This document shows, piece after piece, positions 1 through 7,513 of a DNA stretch of 33,631 nt (positions are counted from its first letter, which is position 1; each line of letters opens with the position of its first letter). A model generated the notes under the pieces. The model was given only the letters and a program-made list of their open reading frames with translations, did no database searches and was not told the origin of the DNA. The stretch is from contig NZ_BMSG01000051.1 in NCBI RefSeq assembly GCF_014649035.1, positions 1-33,631 of the forward strand, in the 5' to 3' direction. The DNA is from Streptomyces sindenensis. Its GTDB lineage: Bacteria; Actinomycetota; Actinomycetes; Streptomycetales; Streptomycetaceae. Position numbers and translations under genes: made by a program.

Positions 1-44
1 GACCCGATCAACATGGTTCAGCCCGCTTCGCGAAGATCATTTCG

Positions 45-59
45 CTGAGAAAACCTCAG
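45..59 (-). terminator. Small hairpin downstream of LCP1
   Basis: CTGAG (45-49) and CTCAG (55-59) pair around a 5-nt A-rich loop, 19 nt past the LCP1 stop. The stem is short (5 bp), so this is only a weak terminator candidate. Bases 1-77 hold nothing else recognisable. Confidence 0.2.
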
Positions 60-77
60 TGGATGACGATGAGTTCG

Positions 78-1775
78 CTACGGAGTGCGATAGGGCCAGT
101 AGACATCCATGCATGCGTCCCCATCCGCTCCGTTCACCGCTTCGGCGTCACTGATCAGGTCGCTGTCATCCGGCGCTGTCTCCGGGTAAGAGTTCCCGAC
201 CCGCCAATCCGATCCGATGGTGAGAGTCGGGTGTTCGACCTCGCCCGAAGCTTTCACCGCTGTGTCCGGGACTCCAATGCTCCGTGCTATGAACTTGGCA
301 TCAGCTTTTCCCTGAACTCCTGAGTCCTTTGGATATGCCAGTTCGGTGGTAAGTGTGGATCCTGCTGTGGGCGATGCCGAAGCTTTTTCGAAACCCTGCG
401 CCTGGAGAACTGCGGCTATAGCAGCCGCACGCCGGGGGGTAGCTGCGGTGCCGTCTCCCCCTGTGCCGTTGACGATGGTAAACGTGAGTGATTTCCTGTC
501 TGTCGGATCAGGAAGTGACTGATCTCTCTGATTCCTTGGCTTCTCGGCTGCAGTGTCTCGATCCTTCGAGTCCAGTGGCTGGTCCTCACGAAGGAGTGAC
601 CAGAGTTTGTCCGCCGCGCCAGGCTTCGGCAGTACGTGGTTCTTGTTCCTGGGGTCCGGGATGCGAGGCATGGTTAGCATATTGATGCGATCCATGGGGA
701 TGTCCTTGAGTTGCATACCTACGTCGAAAAGATTCTTGACTGTGCCGAGCCCTTCCGAAACTTGGAGCGAGGTGCTGGCAGTTTCAGCCAGGTTCATCAG
801 TTGCCCCGTGTCAGTGAAGGCATTCTGCGACTTGAGTCTGCGTATGACTGAATTCATGTACATATGCTGCGCCTTGGATCGTCCGAAGTCGCTACCGAAG
901 GCGTGCCGGGTGCGCAGCCACTGCAGAGCCTTTTTTCCCTGTACCTGGGTCGTGCCCTTCTTGAGTTCCAGGTAGGAACCCCCTGGTACCGAGGGTTTAG
1001 GAAAGTCGTAGACGTCGTGCTTCACGCACACTTCGGCACCGCCTACCGCGTCTGCCATGGCTACGACCCCAGCGAAATCGACCATCATCCAATGGTCGAT
1101 GTAGATTCCGGTTAGTTTTTCCCAGGTGTCAAGAGTGCAGCCAGGTCCACCGAGGCTCAAGCTCTCATTGATGAGAGTGTTGACAGCCGGGCTCTTTTTA
1201 CCACTGTCTGAGTTCTCGCACTCGGGGATCATGACTCGGGTATCGCGGGGGATGCTGACGACCGAGGCTTCTTTGCGGTCCGCAGTGACGTGGAGGAGCA
1301 TCTGAACATCAGCCAACGGGGGTGATCCCACAGATGATTTCGAGCCGCCTAGTTTCAGGTTCTCTGTAGAATTCCGACTGTCGGAGCCGATCAGGAGAAT
1401 ATTCAGAGGAGTTTGGCCCGCCGCATTCGGCTGTTTTTTCTCAGCCCCGCTGTTTCCGGCACTCCGTTTCCCCTTGCGGATATTGCTATTGAGGTGCTCG
1501 TAGTAGAGGTAGCCGGCACCAGCGAGGCCGAGTATCAGGAGCGCTAGCGTGAAAGCAAACCCGCGGAGAATCCGTCGTGTCCCGTGCCTCGCAGACCGTG
1601 AGTTGCTGCGACGCTGGTGCCTGACTTGAGCGAAATTTCTGGAGGAGGTGGCAGCGGGGGTCGAGTCGTCATGATGCCCGTTGAGGCTGGCGCCCCTTTC
1701 ACCTTCCCCATGGGGAATCTGCTCGGCACGTCCATGCTTCCGCGCCTTCTCTCCGGATATACTCTTCCGCCCCAT
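78..1775 (-). CDS. LCP (LytR-CpsA-Psr) family protein, LCP1, with LytR_C domain
   Basis: 565 aa, ATG start preceded by a G-rich Shine-Dalgarno (ggggggacc-ATG). Architecture: a basic, disordered cytoplasmic N-terminus (1-70), one membrane segment (about 72-92), an extracellular LCP domain (about 120-370) and a C-terminal LytR_C domain (about 430-525). LCP landmarks are present: GSDSR at 130-134, SIPRD at 174-178, and LRTRH at 287-291, the conserved acidic and arginine residues that bind pyrophosphate/polyprenyl phosphate. LCP proteins transfer polyprenyl-linked glycopolymers (teichoic-acid-like polymers, arabinogalactan in relatives) onto peptidoglycan outside the membrane; the polymer used here is unknown. 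It is the first of three LCP genes on this strand. GC is low for Streptomyces (30/60 at 1321-1380, 35/60 at 541-600), which suggests a divergent or acquired paralogue. The family call is firm; the substrate is not known. Confidence 0.93.
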   Translation of the reverse strand: MGRKSISGEKARKHGRAEQIPHGEGERGASLNGHHDDSTPAATSSRNFAQVRHQRRSNSRSARHGTRRILRGFAFTLALLILGLAGAGYLYYEHLNSNIRKGKRSAGNSGAEKKQPNAAGQTPLNILLIGSDSRNSTENLKLGGSKSSVGSPPLADVQMLLHVTADRKEASVVSIPRDTRVMIPECENSDSGKKSPAVNTLINESLSLGGPGCTLDTWEKLTGIYIDHWMMVDFAGVVAMADAVGGAEVCVKHDVYDFPKPSVPGGSYLELKKGTTQVQGKKALQWLRTRHAFGSDFGRSKAQHMYMNSVIRRLKSQNAFTDTGQLMNLAETASTSLQVSEGLGTVKNLFDVGMQLKDIPMDRINMLTMPRIPDPRNKNHVLPKPGAADKLWSLLREDQPLDSKDRDTAAEKPRNQRDQSLPDPTDRKSLTFTIVNGTGGDGTAATPRRAAAIAAVLQAQGFEKASASPTAGSTLTTELAYPKDSGVQGKADAKFIARSIGVPDTAVKASGEVEHPTLTIGSDWRVGNSYPETAPDDSDLISDAEAVNGADGDACMDVYWPYRTP

Positions 1776-2272
1776 GGTCCCCCCTGCTGTTCAGTTCCGG
1801 CTGTAGGCGTCGCGGTACTTCTCGCCGCTTGGTGCATTTCGCTTTGTCTGCGCTGGCCTCGGGTATCAGATCTTCTGCCAGTCCGCTGGTGGGCACGCCC
1901 GCTCTCCAACGGGCCACGGGGATCCCGACTGAGAGGGCATTCGATCGTACGGACTGGACGGCGTGCGATCTCAAGGAATCAAATCTCTTGGTAGAGCACG
2001 CCGAAGCTTTCACATCATCTTCCTCGTCCCCGGGGCAACGGGCGACAGTGAGGCATGTCACATCTCGTGAGGGGTGTCGTGCGATCCTTTAGCGGGTCGG
2101 CTTTCCTCCCACCCATCCCTGCTAGCCGTCAGTGTCGGATCAAGGGTCTTCGGGGCGAGGTACTTGGTATCCGGCAGCATCCCAGGGCTTGATCGAGGCT
2201 CGTGAGGTGCGGCCCGATCGCTCTTCGCGCGGTGCACGCGCGCGCATCGCCAGGGTCTCCCGAAGCCCACGA
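1776..2272. other. Intergenic stretch without a convincing gene
   Basis: Between the LCP1 start and the hairpin after the SapA-like gene there are about 500 bases with only short overlapping open frames on both strands. None has a good ribosome site, biased third-position GC or a recognisable protein. It presumably holds the LCP1 promoter (minus strand). It could also contain remnants of a lost gene, but I cannot support one. Confidence 0.4.
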
Positions 2273-2322
2273 GCGGGACGATGGGCTTGTACCCCCGCAG
2301 GGGTACAAGCCCATCGTCCCGC
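2273..2322 (-). terminator. Perfect 23-bp hairpin, probable terminator of the SapA-like gene
   Basis: Arms 2273-2295 and 2300-2322 are perfect reverse complements over 23 bp with a 4-nt loop (cgca). It lies 53 nt past the SapA-like stop codon on the minus strand. There is no T-run in that direction, as is common for Streptomyces terminators; on the plus strand a TTTT follows 2 nt after the stem, so it could act in both directions. Confidence 0.7.
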
Positions 2323-2375
2323 AGTTTTGTACTCGGCACAGGGCTCGGAGATCAAGAGGCCCCGTTAACGGTGGT

Positions 2376-2801
2376 TTAGCCGCAGTGACGCTTGTAGTTG
2401 ACTCGGATGTAGCCCCCGTCACCCGCAGCGCCGCCGTAGTCGATGCAGGTATTCGCTGCCTTCAAGTAAACGGGCCCTGCGTAGTACTTGAAGTTGCCTG
2501 CGTCTACTTCGCTCGCGGTCCACACGTTGTTGGTTCGGTGGATTCGCAGCCTGGCATCCAGGTACATCGACTTGCCCGGAGTGTCGCTGACGGTGACGAC
2601 ACAGTTGTACCCGTTGGAGCTGTTGTATGTGACGAACGTGTTGCCGTCTCCGACGTCCCTGGATCCGATCACGCTGTAGCCGGATCCGCAGGCTCCGTTG
2701 TAGGAGGCGGCCGCTGCCGTGCCGGTGGCCGCTACCGTTCCGGCGGCGGTCAGGCCGAGGACGGTCGCTGCAGAGCAAAGCCGCTTGGCGGTAGTGCGCA
2801 T
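2376..2801 (-). CDS. Small secreted protein, spore-associated protein A (SapA)-like
   Basis: 141 aa from the ATG at 2801. That start is preferred to an in-frame start 22 codons upstream because it has a GAGGGA ribosome site and puts a classic signal peptide at the N-terminus: MRTTAKR, a hydrophobic core, then a TAAAAS cleavage region near residues 30-33. The mature part is about 110 aa with four Cys that could pair (ACGSG, YNCVV, TCIDYGG, KRHCG). The patterns YNGACGSGYSVI, TYNSSNGYNC, YYAGPVY and CIDYGG match what I remember of Streptomyces SapA, a protein recovered from spore surfaces; its molecular function is not established. It sits between two LCP genes and has its own strong hairpin, so it is probably its own transcription unit. 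Confidence is high for a secreted protein, moderate for the SapA name. Confidence 0.68.
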   Translation of the reverse strand: MRTTAKRLCSAATVLGLTAAGTVAATGTAAAASYNGACGSGYSVIGSRDVGDGNTFVTYNSSNGYNCVVTVSDTPGKSMYLDARLRIHRTNNVWTASEVDAGNFKYYAGPVYLKAANTCIDYGGAAGDGGYIRVNYKRHCG

Positions 2802-2967
2802 ACCTGTGTTCCCTCTCAGGTCAGTTGTAGAGCAAGTGTGATCATTCCGGTGGGAGCGTGGATACACAACCTATGTGGCTGAGATCCATACCCTCGCTCT
2901 GGCCGCGGAGCTGGACGCCGGGCAGCATGAGCGACCGTCAACTCCACCTGATTTAGCTGATATCACC

Positions 2968-4758
2968 TCAGCTGGCGCACTGTGCCTTGTCCGCCGTGGA
3001 CTTCTCCACGTTTGGAGTGGGCAGCGAGGAGGCGTTCATCTTCACCCCGGCGCCCTTGAAATCGGCACCCAGCGTGAGTGTCATTGCTGGTTGTCCCTGA
3101 GAGTTGGTGACGCTCGCGCCCGGTTTCATCGCTGAGCCGGACAGCCCCATGATGGAAGCCAGTTCGCGCGCTTGGTCTGCCTGTTCCGGGGCGTACTCAA
3201 GCGTCGTCCTGGGCTGCTTCGCATCGGAGTTGCCCGCGTTTTCGGACTTTGTCACGCCTGCCTCGGTCTGCAGCCAGCTGAGCTGTGCCTGCGCACTACC
3301 ACCTTTGGCACCGCCGTTAAAGATTTTTACGCGCACCTCAGAGGGGCCGGATTTGGTGCCCTTGAGGCGGGCAGCGACTGCTGCCTTTTCCTTCGCTGCC
3401 TTTCGCTTCACCTCGGTAAATGAAACGTCGTCTCGCATCATCTGCAGGACCTGAGGGGCACGTGACTCGTCGATGACGACCGTTGCTTTGATTTTCTCGG
3501 CTGGGTTGTCTCGTACTGGCAGGGTGGTGAAGGTGACGTTCTTCGTGTTGACCTTGCCGATCTCCTGAGCCAGCGTCATCAGCTTCTTCGCATCGCCGAT
3601 GGCCGAGTCGACGGTAAGGGCGTTGGTGGCGGCGTCGGCCAACTTGTACAGCTTCTTCGGGTTGGTCAGTGTGTCGCTCGACTTCATCTCGCGGATCATC
3701 GAGCCGAGGAACTGCTGCTGCACCTTGATCCGGTCGAGGTCGCTCTCATTACCGAAGCTGTGCCGGGTGCGCAGCAGGGCCAGGGCCTTCTCACCCTGCA
3801 CCTTGGACCGCCCTTGTGGCAGCACCAGATGCGACTTCGGGTCGTCGACCGGCTTCGACATGCAGACCTGGACGCCGCCGACAGCAGTGGTCAGCTCCTT
3901 GACCGCGTTGAAGTCGACCATCATGAAGTGGTCCGGCTTGAGGCCGGTGATGTTCTCGACCGTCTTCATGGTGCAGCCGGGGTCACGTCCGTTCTGGCCG
4001 AGGCTGGTGTTGAAGCGCTCGTTCGGGGTGCCAGGGATGACGGTGGAGGTGCCGTCCGGCTTCCTCGTCTCGCACTCGGGGATGTCGGTCACCAGGTCGC
4101 GTGGGATGCTCATCGCCGTCGCATTGGTCCGGTCCTCGGAGACGTGGAACAGGATGGTGGTGTCGGCGTGCCCTGCGCTGCCCTTGTCGCCGTAGCCTTC
4201 GTTGCCCTTGCCGGTGCGCTTGTCGGTGCCGATGATCAGGATGTTCATCGGGCCATCGCTGACCACGTTCTTACTGCCAGCGTCGCCCACGTCGATGGTG
4301 TCGATGTTGCCATTGAGCTTCTGATATAGGACGTACGCGCCCAGCGAGGCACCCACCACGACGAACGCCATGACCCCGCCAGTCCACAACAGTGCCTTCT
4401 TCTTGCGCGACTTCTTGGGCTTGCGCTTCCGGCGACCGGACGTGGATGGCATGGCGGCGTCGCGTGCCCCTTGGGGGCTACGGCGGCTTCGCTGGCTGGG
4501 CACCTCGTGGCGCGGTCTGTCCGTAGTTCCCTGGCGTGAGCCCGATCCGCGGCGTCCCGAACCCTCACGGGGCGATCCTGTCCGGGAGTTACCCCGGAGG
4601 CCGGTTCCTTCGACGTCCTCCGTGACCGTGCTCGTGGCGCTCCCCGACTCCTCTGTGGAGCGGTTCAATCGCAATTCGTAGTTTCCTGTTTGCGGGTTGA
4701 GTACCCACTGGTCGGCGGGGTCGATATCGTCCGCCCGTCCACGACTGTGCGCGTCCAC
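2968..4758 (-). CDS. LCP (LytR-CpsA-Psr) family protein, LCP2, with LytR_C domain
   Basis: 596 aa, GTG start with GGAGG upstream. A long cytoplasmic N-terminus begins with the motif DPADQWVLNPQTGNYELRL (13-31), which I recall from other Streptomyces LCP proteins, followed by a Ser/Arg/Gly-rich stretch and a poly-basic patch (KRKPKKSRKKK, 111-121). Then come one membrane helix (122-145), the LCP domain (about 165-420) and a LytR_C domain (about 475-568). Key residues: GTDKR at 177-181, SIPRD at 217-221, LRTRH at 329-333. Expected role: extracellular ligation of a lipid-linked glycopolymer to peptidoglycan. GC is intermediate between LCP1 and LCP3. The C-terminal LytR_C domain is shared with LCP1 but absent from LCP3, so LCP1 and LCP2 are the closer pair in architecture. 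Confidence 0.94.
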   Translation of the reverse strand: MDAHSRGRADDIDPADQWVLNPQTGNYELRLNRSTEESGSATSTVTEDVEGTGLRGNSRTGSPREGSGRRGSGSRQGTTDRPRHEVPSQRSRRSPQGARDAAMPSTSGRRKRKPKKSRKKKALLWTGGVMAFVVVGASLGAYVLYQKLNGNIDTIDVGDAGSKNVVSDGPMNILIIGTDKRTGKGNEGYGDKGSAGHADTTILFHVSEDRTNATAMSIPRDLVTDIPECETRKPDGTSTVIPGTPNERFNTSLGQNGRDPGCTMKTVENITGLKPDHFMMVDFNAVKELTTAVGGVQVCMSKPVDDPKSHLVLPQGRSKVQGEKALALLRTRHSFGNESDLDRIKVQQQFLGSMIREMKSSDTLTNPKKLYKLADAATNALTVDSAIGDAKKLMTLAQEIGKVNTKNVTFTTLPVRDNPAEKIKATVVIDESRAPQVLQMMRDDVSFTEVKRKAAKEKAAVAARLKGTKSGPSEVRVKIFNGGAKGGSAQAQLSWLQTEAGVTKSENAGNSDAKQPRTTLEYAPEQADQARELASIMGLSGSAMKPGASVTNSQGQPAMTLTLGADFKGAGVKMNASSLPTPNVEKSTADKAQCAS

Positions 4759-4982
4759 GGTTGCCTGCGTCCTCCGTCGGTGCCACGCGAGGCGCCTTCC
4801 CCCGGCAAGGCGCTCGTTCCTTCGCTCGAGCAGTGCACGACCTGGCGGTCGGAAGCACCGGATCGCGTCACACTATCCGGCCGATTCGCCGTTGAGCGAC
4901 GTGCGTGACACATTCCACGCCCCTTACAACCGGGCATACTTCCCATTCTGTGCCGATTGTGTTCGCTGTCTTGGTGATTGCT

Positions 4983-6452
4983 TTACTGCCTGCACAGGTC
5001 GTCCGCCGCGCTCGAACCCGAATAGGTGGGTGTCGGTGTCGGGCTTTCGGACGCGGCGTCGTCCGGCTTTCCGTCCCGTCCACTCTCCTGGTCCCGTTCC
5101 GCCTCTTCGAGTTCATCGGCCGGGACCACGGCGACGGGCTTGTCCTCGCGGAGTTGCTTGAACAGGTCACCCGCGTCCGGTTCGACGAGTTCGTCCCGGT
5201 TGGGGTCGTTACGGTACGGCTGCCGGGGGACGGTCAGGAACTGCACCTGCTCGGTCGGTACGTCGCGCATCCCGCGCACCAGGTCGTACAGGTCGCGCAG
5301 CGAGGCCAGCCCCGGGTCGGTGGTCAGCGACTTGGTGGCCGCGTCCAGCACCGGGTAGAGCCGAGTCGGGTTCAGCAGGACGCCGTTGCTCTGCATCTTG
5401 TTGACGAGAGCGCCGAGGAACTGCTGCTGGCGCTCCATGCGTTCGGTGTCGCTGCCGTTGCCGAGGGACTTGCGCGCCCGTACGTAGCCGAGCGCCTCCT
5501 CGCCGTTCAGCGTCTGCCGGCCGGCCGGGAGCTCCAGGTGGGCGTCCTTGTCGTTGATCGGTTCGCTGAGGCAGATCTCGACCCCGTCGACGGCGTCGAC
5601 CATGTCCTTGAAGCCGTTGAAGTCGACGACCATGTGGTGATCGACGCGGATGCCGGTCATCCGCTCCACGGTCCGGATCGTGCACGCGGTGCCGCCGAGC
5701 TCGAACGCCGAGTTGAACTGGGTGAACCGCTCCCGCGTCTCCTTGCCGTCCGCAGTGCGGCAGCCGGGGATCTCCACCATCAGGTCACGGGGGATCGACA
5801 CGGCCGTCGCGCTCTTCCGGTCCGCCGCGAGGTGCAGCAGGATCGTGGTGTCGGAGCGCTGGCTGCCGCCGTCGTCCCGCCCGTACTTCCGGTTGTCCCC
5901 GGCCCGGCTGTCGGACCCGATGAGCAGGATGTTCTGGGCGTCCATGACGACCGGGGTCGGCCGCTCCTTCTCGTACGCCTTGAGTTCGGCGGCGGCGCTC
6001 GTGTCGGTGGTGATGTTCCCGTCGAGCTTCTTGTACATCCACCAGCCGACCCCGGCGGCGATCAGCACGAGGAACGAGGCGGCGAGCGCGGTCCAGCGCA
6101 GCCAGTGGCTCTTACGGGCGGCGAGGATGCCGTCCTTGGGCTGATCGGCCCAGGTCTGGACGCCGGGGGTGTCGGCCGAGGGTTCGGGGGCGGGGCCGGA
6201 GGCGGGCTGCGGGGCCTCGGGTCCGGCGGGATCGCCGTCGGCGGCCCCGGCTCTCCCGGGCTCGTCGGCCTTCCCGGCCTCCGTGGCCTTACCGGTCTCA
6301 GCAGCCTTACCGGCCTCCGTGGCCCCGTCGGCCTCCGCGGCGGCCGGGCCCTCCTCCTGCGGGGTCCCGTCCTCGGACCCGGGGGCCGCGTCCTCGTCCG
6401 GGCGGTCCGGGTCGGACGGCGGGCCAGCACTGTCGGTCACGTCTGCGTCCAT
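4983..6452 (-). CDS. LCP (LytR-CpsA-Psr) family protein, LCP3
   Basis: 489 aa from the ATG at 6452. An in-frame GTG at 6440 (MTDSAG...) is an alternative, as its AAGGA would be better spaced. Residues 1-110 are an acidic, Pro/Ala-rich disordered region with an EAGKA/ETGKA/TEAGKA repeat; one membrane helix follows (about 118-140), then the LCP domain (about 170-410). Landmarks: GSDSR at 179-183, SIPRD at 219-223 and the arginine motif VRARK at 324-328, where the other two paralogues have LRTRH. It ends in a short Asp/Glu/Pro-rich tail and lacks LytR_C. GC is normal for the genome (40/60 at 5701-5760). Next to the TIGR03089 gene it is the positional counterpart of mycobacterial Rv3267 and so probably the ancestral LCP of this locus, with LCP1 and LCP2 as extra copies. 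Confidence 0.93.
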   Translation of the reverse strand: MDADVTDSAGPPSDPDRPDEDAAPGSEDGTPQEEGPAAAEADGATEAGKAAETGKATEAGKADEPGRAGAADGDPAGPEAPQPASGPAPEPSADTPGVQTWADQPKDGILAARKSHWLRWTALAASFLVLIAAGVGWWMYKKLDGNITTDTSAAAELKAYEKERPTPVVMDAQNILLIGSDSRAGDNRKYGRDDGGSQRSDTTILLHLAADRKSATAVSIPRDLMVEIPGCRTADGKETRERFTQFNSAFELGGTACTIRTVERMTGIRVDHHMVVDFNGFKDMVDAVDGVEICLSEPINDKDAHLELPAGRQTLNGEEALGYVRARKSLGNGSDTERMERQQQFLGALVNKMQSNGVLLNPTRLYPVLDAATKSLTTDPGLASLRDLYDLVRGMRDVPTEQVQFLTVPRQPYRNDPNRDELVEPDAGDLFKQLREDKPVAVVPADELEEAERDQESGRDGKPDDAASESPTPTPTYSGSSAADDLCRQ

Positions 6453-6629
6453 CCTTCACGTTCGGCGGCGCGAGGGACCGCCGGTCGCAGGAGTAGACGG
6501 CTGAAACTCGCGCTTGGTTGTGCACGGCCAGGAGAGTGGTCTGTACCGCCCGATCATCTACCCGCTCCGGTGCCGTTCACCGAGGACTCGGCCCGCTGTG
6601 GGCCGGACGAGTGGACCTCAGCGCGCTTG

Positions 6630-7382
6630 TCATACCGCGGTGTTGGTGACCCGCTCGCTCTCGACCCGCTTGGCCAGCCCGTCCGCGCCGAGCTGGCCGA
6701 GGTGACGGCAGAGCACCACGGACCCGCCCGCCGCCAGAGGCGCGAAGAGCCCGGCGCTCAGCCCCTCCCAGGTGTCGTACGTACGCCCGGTGAGCAGCCG
6801 GGACCCCGGTACGAGGCCGAGGGCGGCGGCGTCCTCGCGGGCCCGGTCGACGAGCTGCGCACCCGTCAGCTCGGCCCCGCCCACGGCCAGCGCGGGGGCG
6901 TCGGCGTCCACCGGGGCGAAGGGCGCGAAGCGGTCGCCCTGGCTCGGCACCTCCACCGCGTAGTCCGCGAACCCCTCGGGCGCCTGCGGGAACCGGCCGC
7001 CCAGCGGACGCAGGGCCAGGGCGACGCGCTCGCCCCGGCAGGCCCGTGCCCGCTCCAGGGTGTCCGGGCCGGTCACGACGAGGTCGGCGGCGGCCGGGTC
7101 GCCCTGGACATCGGCGACGACGCCGACGGAGGAACAGGCGAGCAGCCAGACCGCGGACTGCCAGTGCGCGGGCAGCAGCAGGGCGAGCCGGTCGCCGGGC
7201 TCCGCGGCAAGGTCGCCCTGGAGCAGATTGGCGGTCTTGGCCACCCAATTGGCGAAGGTGGCCACCGACAGTTCGACACGTTCTCCGGTGGCGTCGTCGT
7301 AGAAGGTGACCAGGGGGCGGGCCGGGTCCGCGGCGATGGCGGAACGCAGCAGGTCGGCGGGGGTGCGGTCGCTGGAGTTCAT
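6630..7382 (-). CDS. TIGR03089 family protein (AMP-binding-enzyme-like)
   Basis: 250 aa, ATG start. The sequence looks like the N-terminal part of an acyl-adenylate-forming enzyme: VTFYDDATGERVELS, WVAKTANLL and GDRLALLLPAHW occur in the order seen in AMP-binding proteins. It stops well short of a full enzyme (about 500 aa) and lacks the adenylation core motifs, so it is unlikely to be a complete ligase. It matches the uncharacterised actinobacterial family TIGR03089. The same family lies beside an LCP gene in mycobacteria (Rv3268 next to Rv3267), which suggests an envelope-linked role. It is upstream of and co-directional with LCP3 (177 bp gap). No strong ribosome site precedes the ATG. Function unknown. 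Confidence 0.8.
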   Translation of the reverse strand: MNSSDRTPADLLRSAIAADPARPLVTFYDDATGERVELSVATFANWVAKTANLLQGDLAAEPGDRLALLLPAHWQSAVWLLACSSVGVVADVQGDPAAADLVVTGPDTLERARACRGERVALALRPLGGRFPQAPEGFADYAVEVPSQGDRFAPFAPVDADAPALAVGGAELTGAQLVDRAREDAAALGLVPGSRLLTGRTYDTWEGLSAGLFAPLAAGGSVVLCRHLGQLGADGLAKRVESERVTNTAV

Positions 7383-7421
7383 CCGCGCAAGCGTACGCGG
7401 GGACGCCGTGCGGGGCGGGCT

Positions 7422-7446
7422 GAACGGGTGTCACGTACACCGGTTC
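7422..7446. promoter_or_regulatory. Palindrome in the divergent TIGR03089 / amidase promoter region
   Basis: gaacgggtgt (7422-7431) and acaccggttc (7437-7446) are inverted repeats matching at 9 of 10 positions around a 5-bp centre (cacgt). It lies in the 131-bp gap between two divergent genes, a typical place for a dimeric repressor or activator site. The regulator is unknown. Confidence 0.35.
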
Positions 7447-7513
7447 GGCAGACGGCGCGTCCTACGGTGCGTCATGAGGGGGTCGATGTCCGGGTAGCCG
7501 GAGTCATCACTCT

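Noticed and set aside
1829..2092. An 87-codon plus-strand frame between LCP1 and the SapA-like gene
   Set aside because: It lacks a ribosome site, a recognisable motif and biased codon use; other frames of similar size overlap it on both strands.
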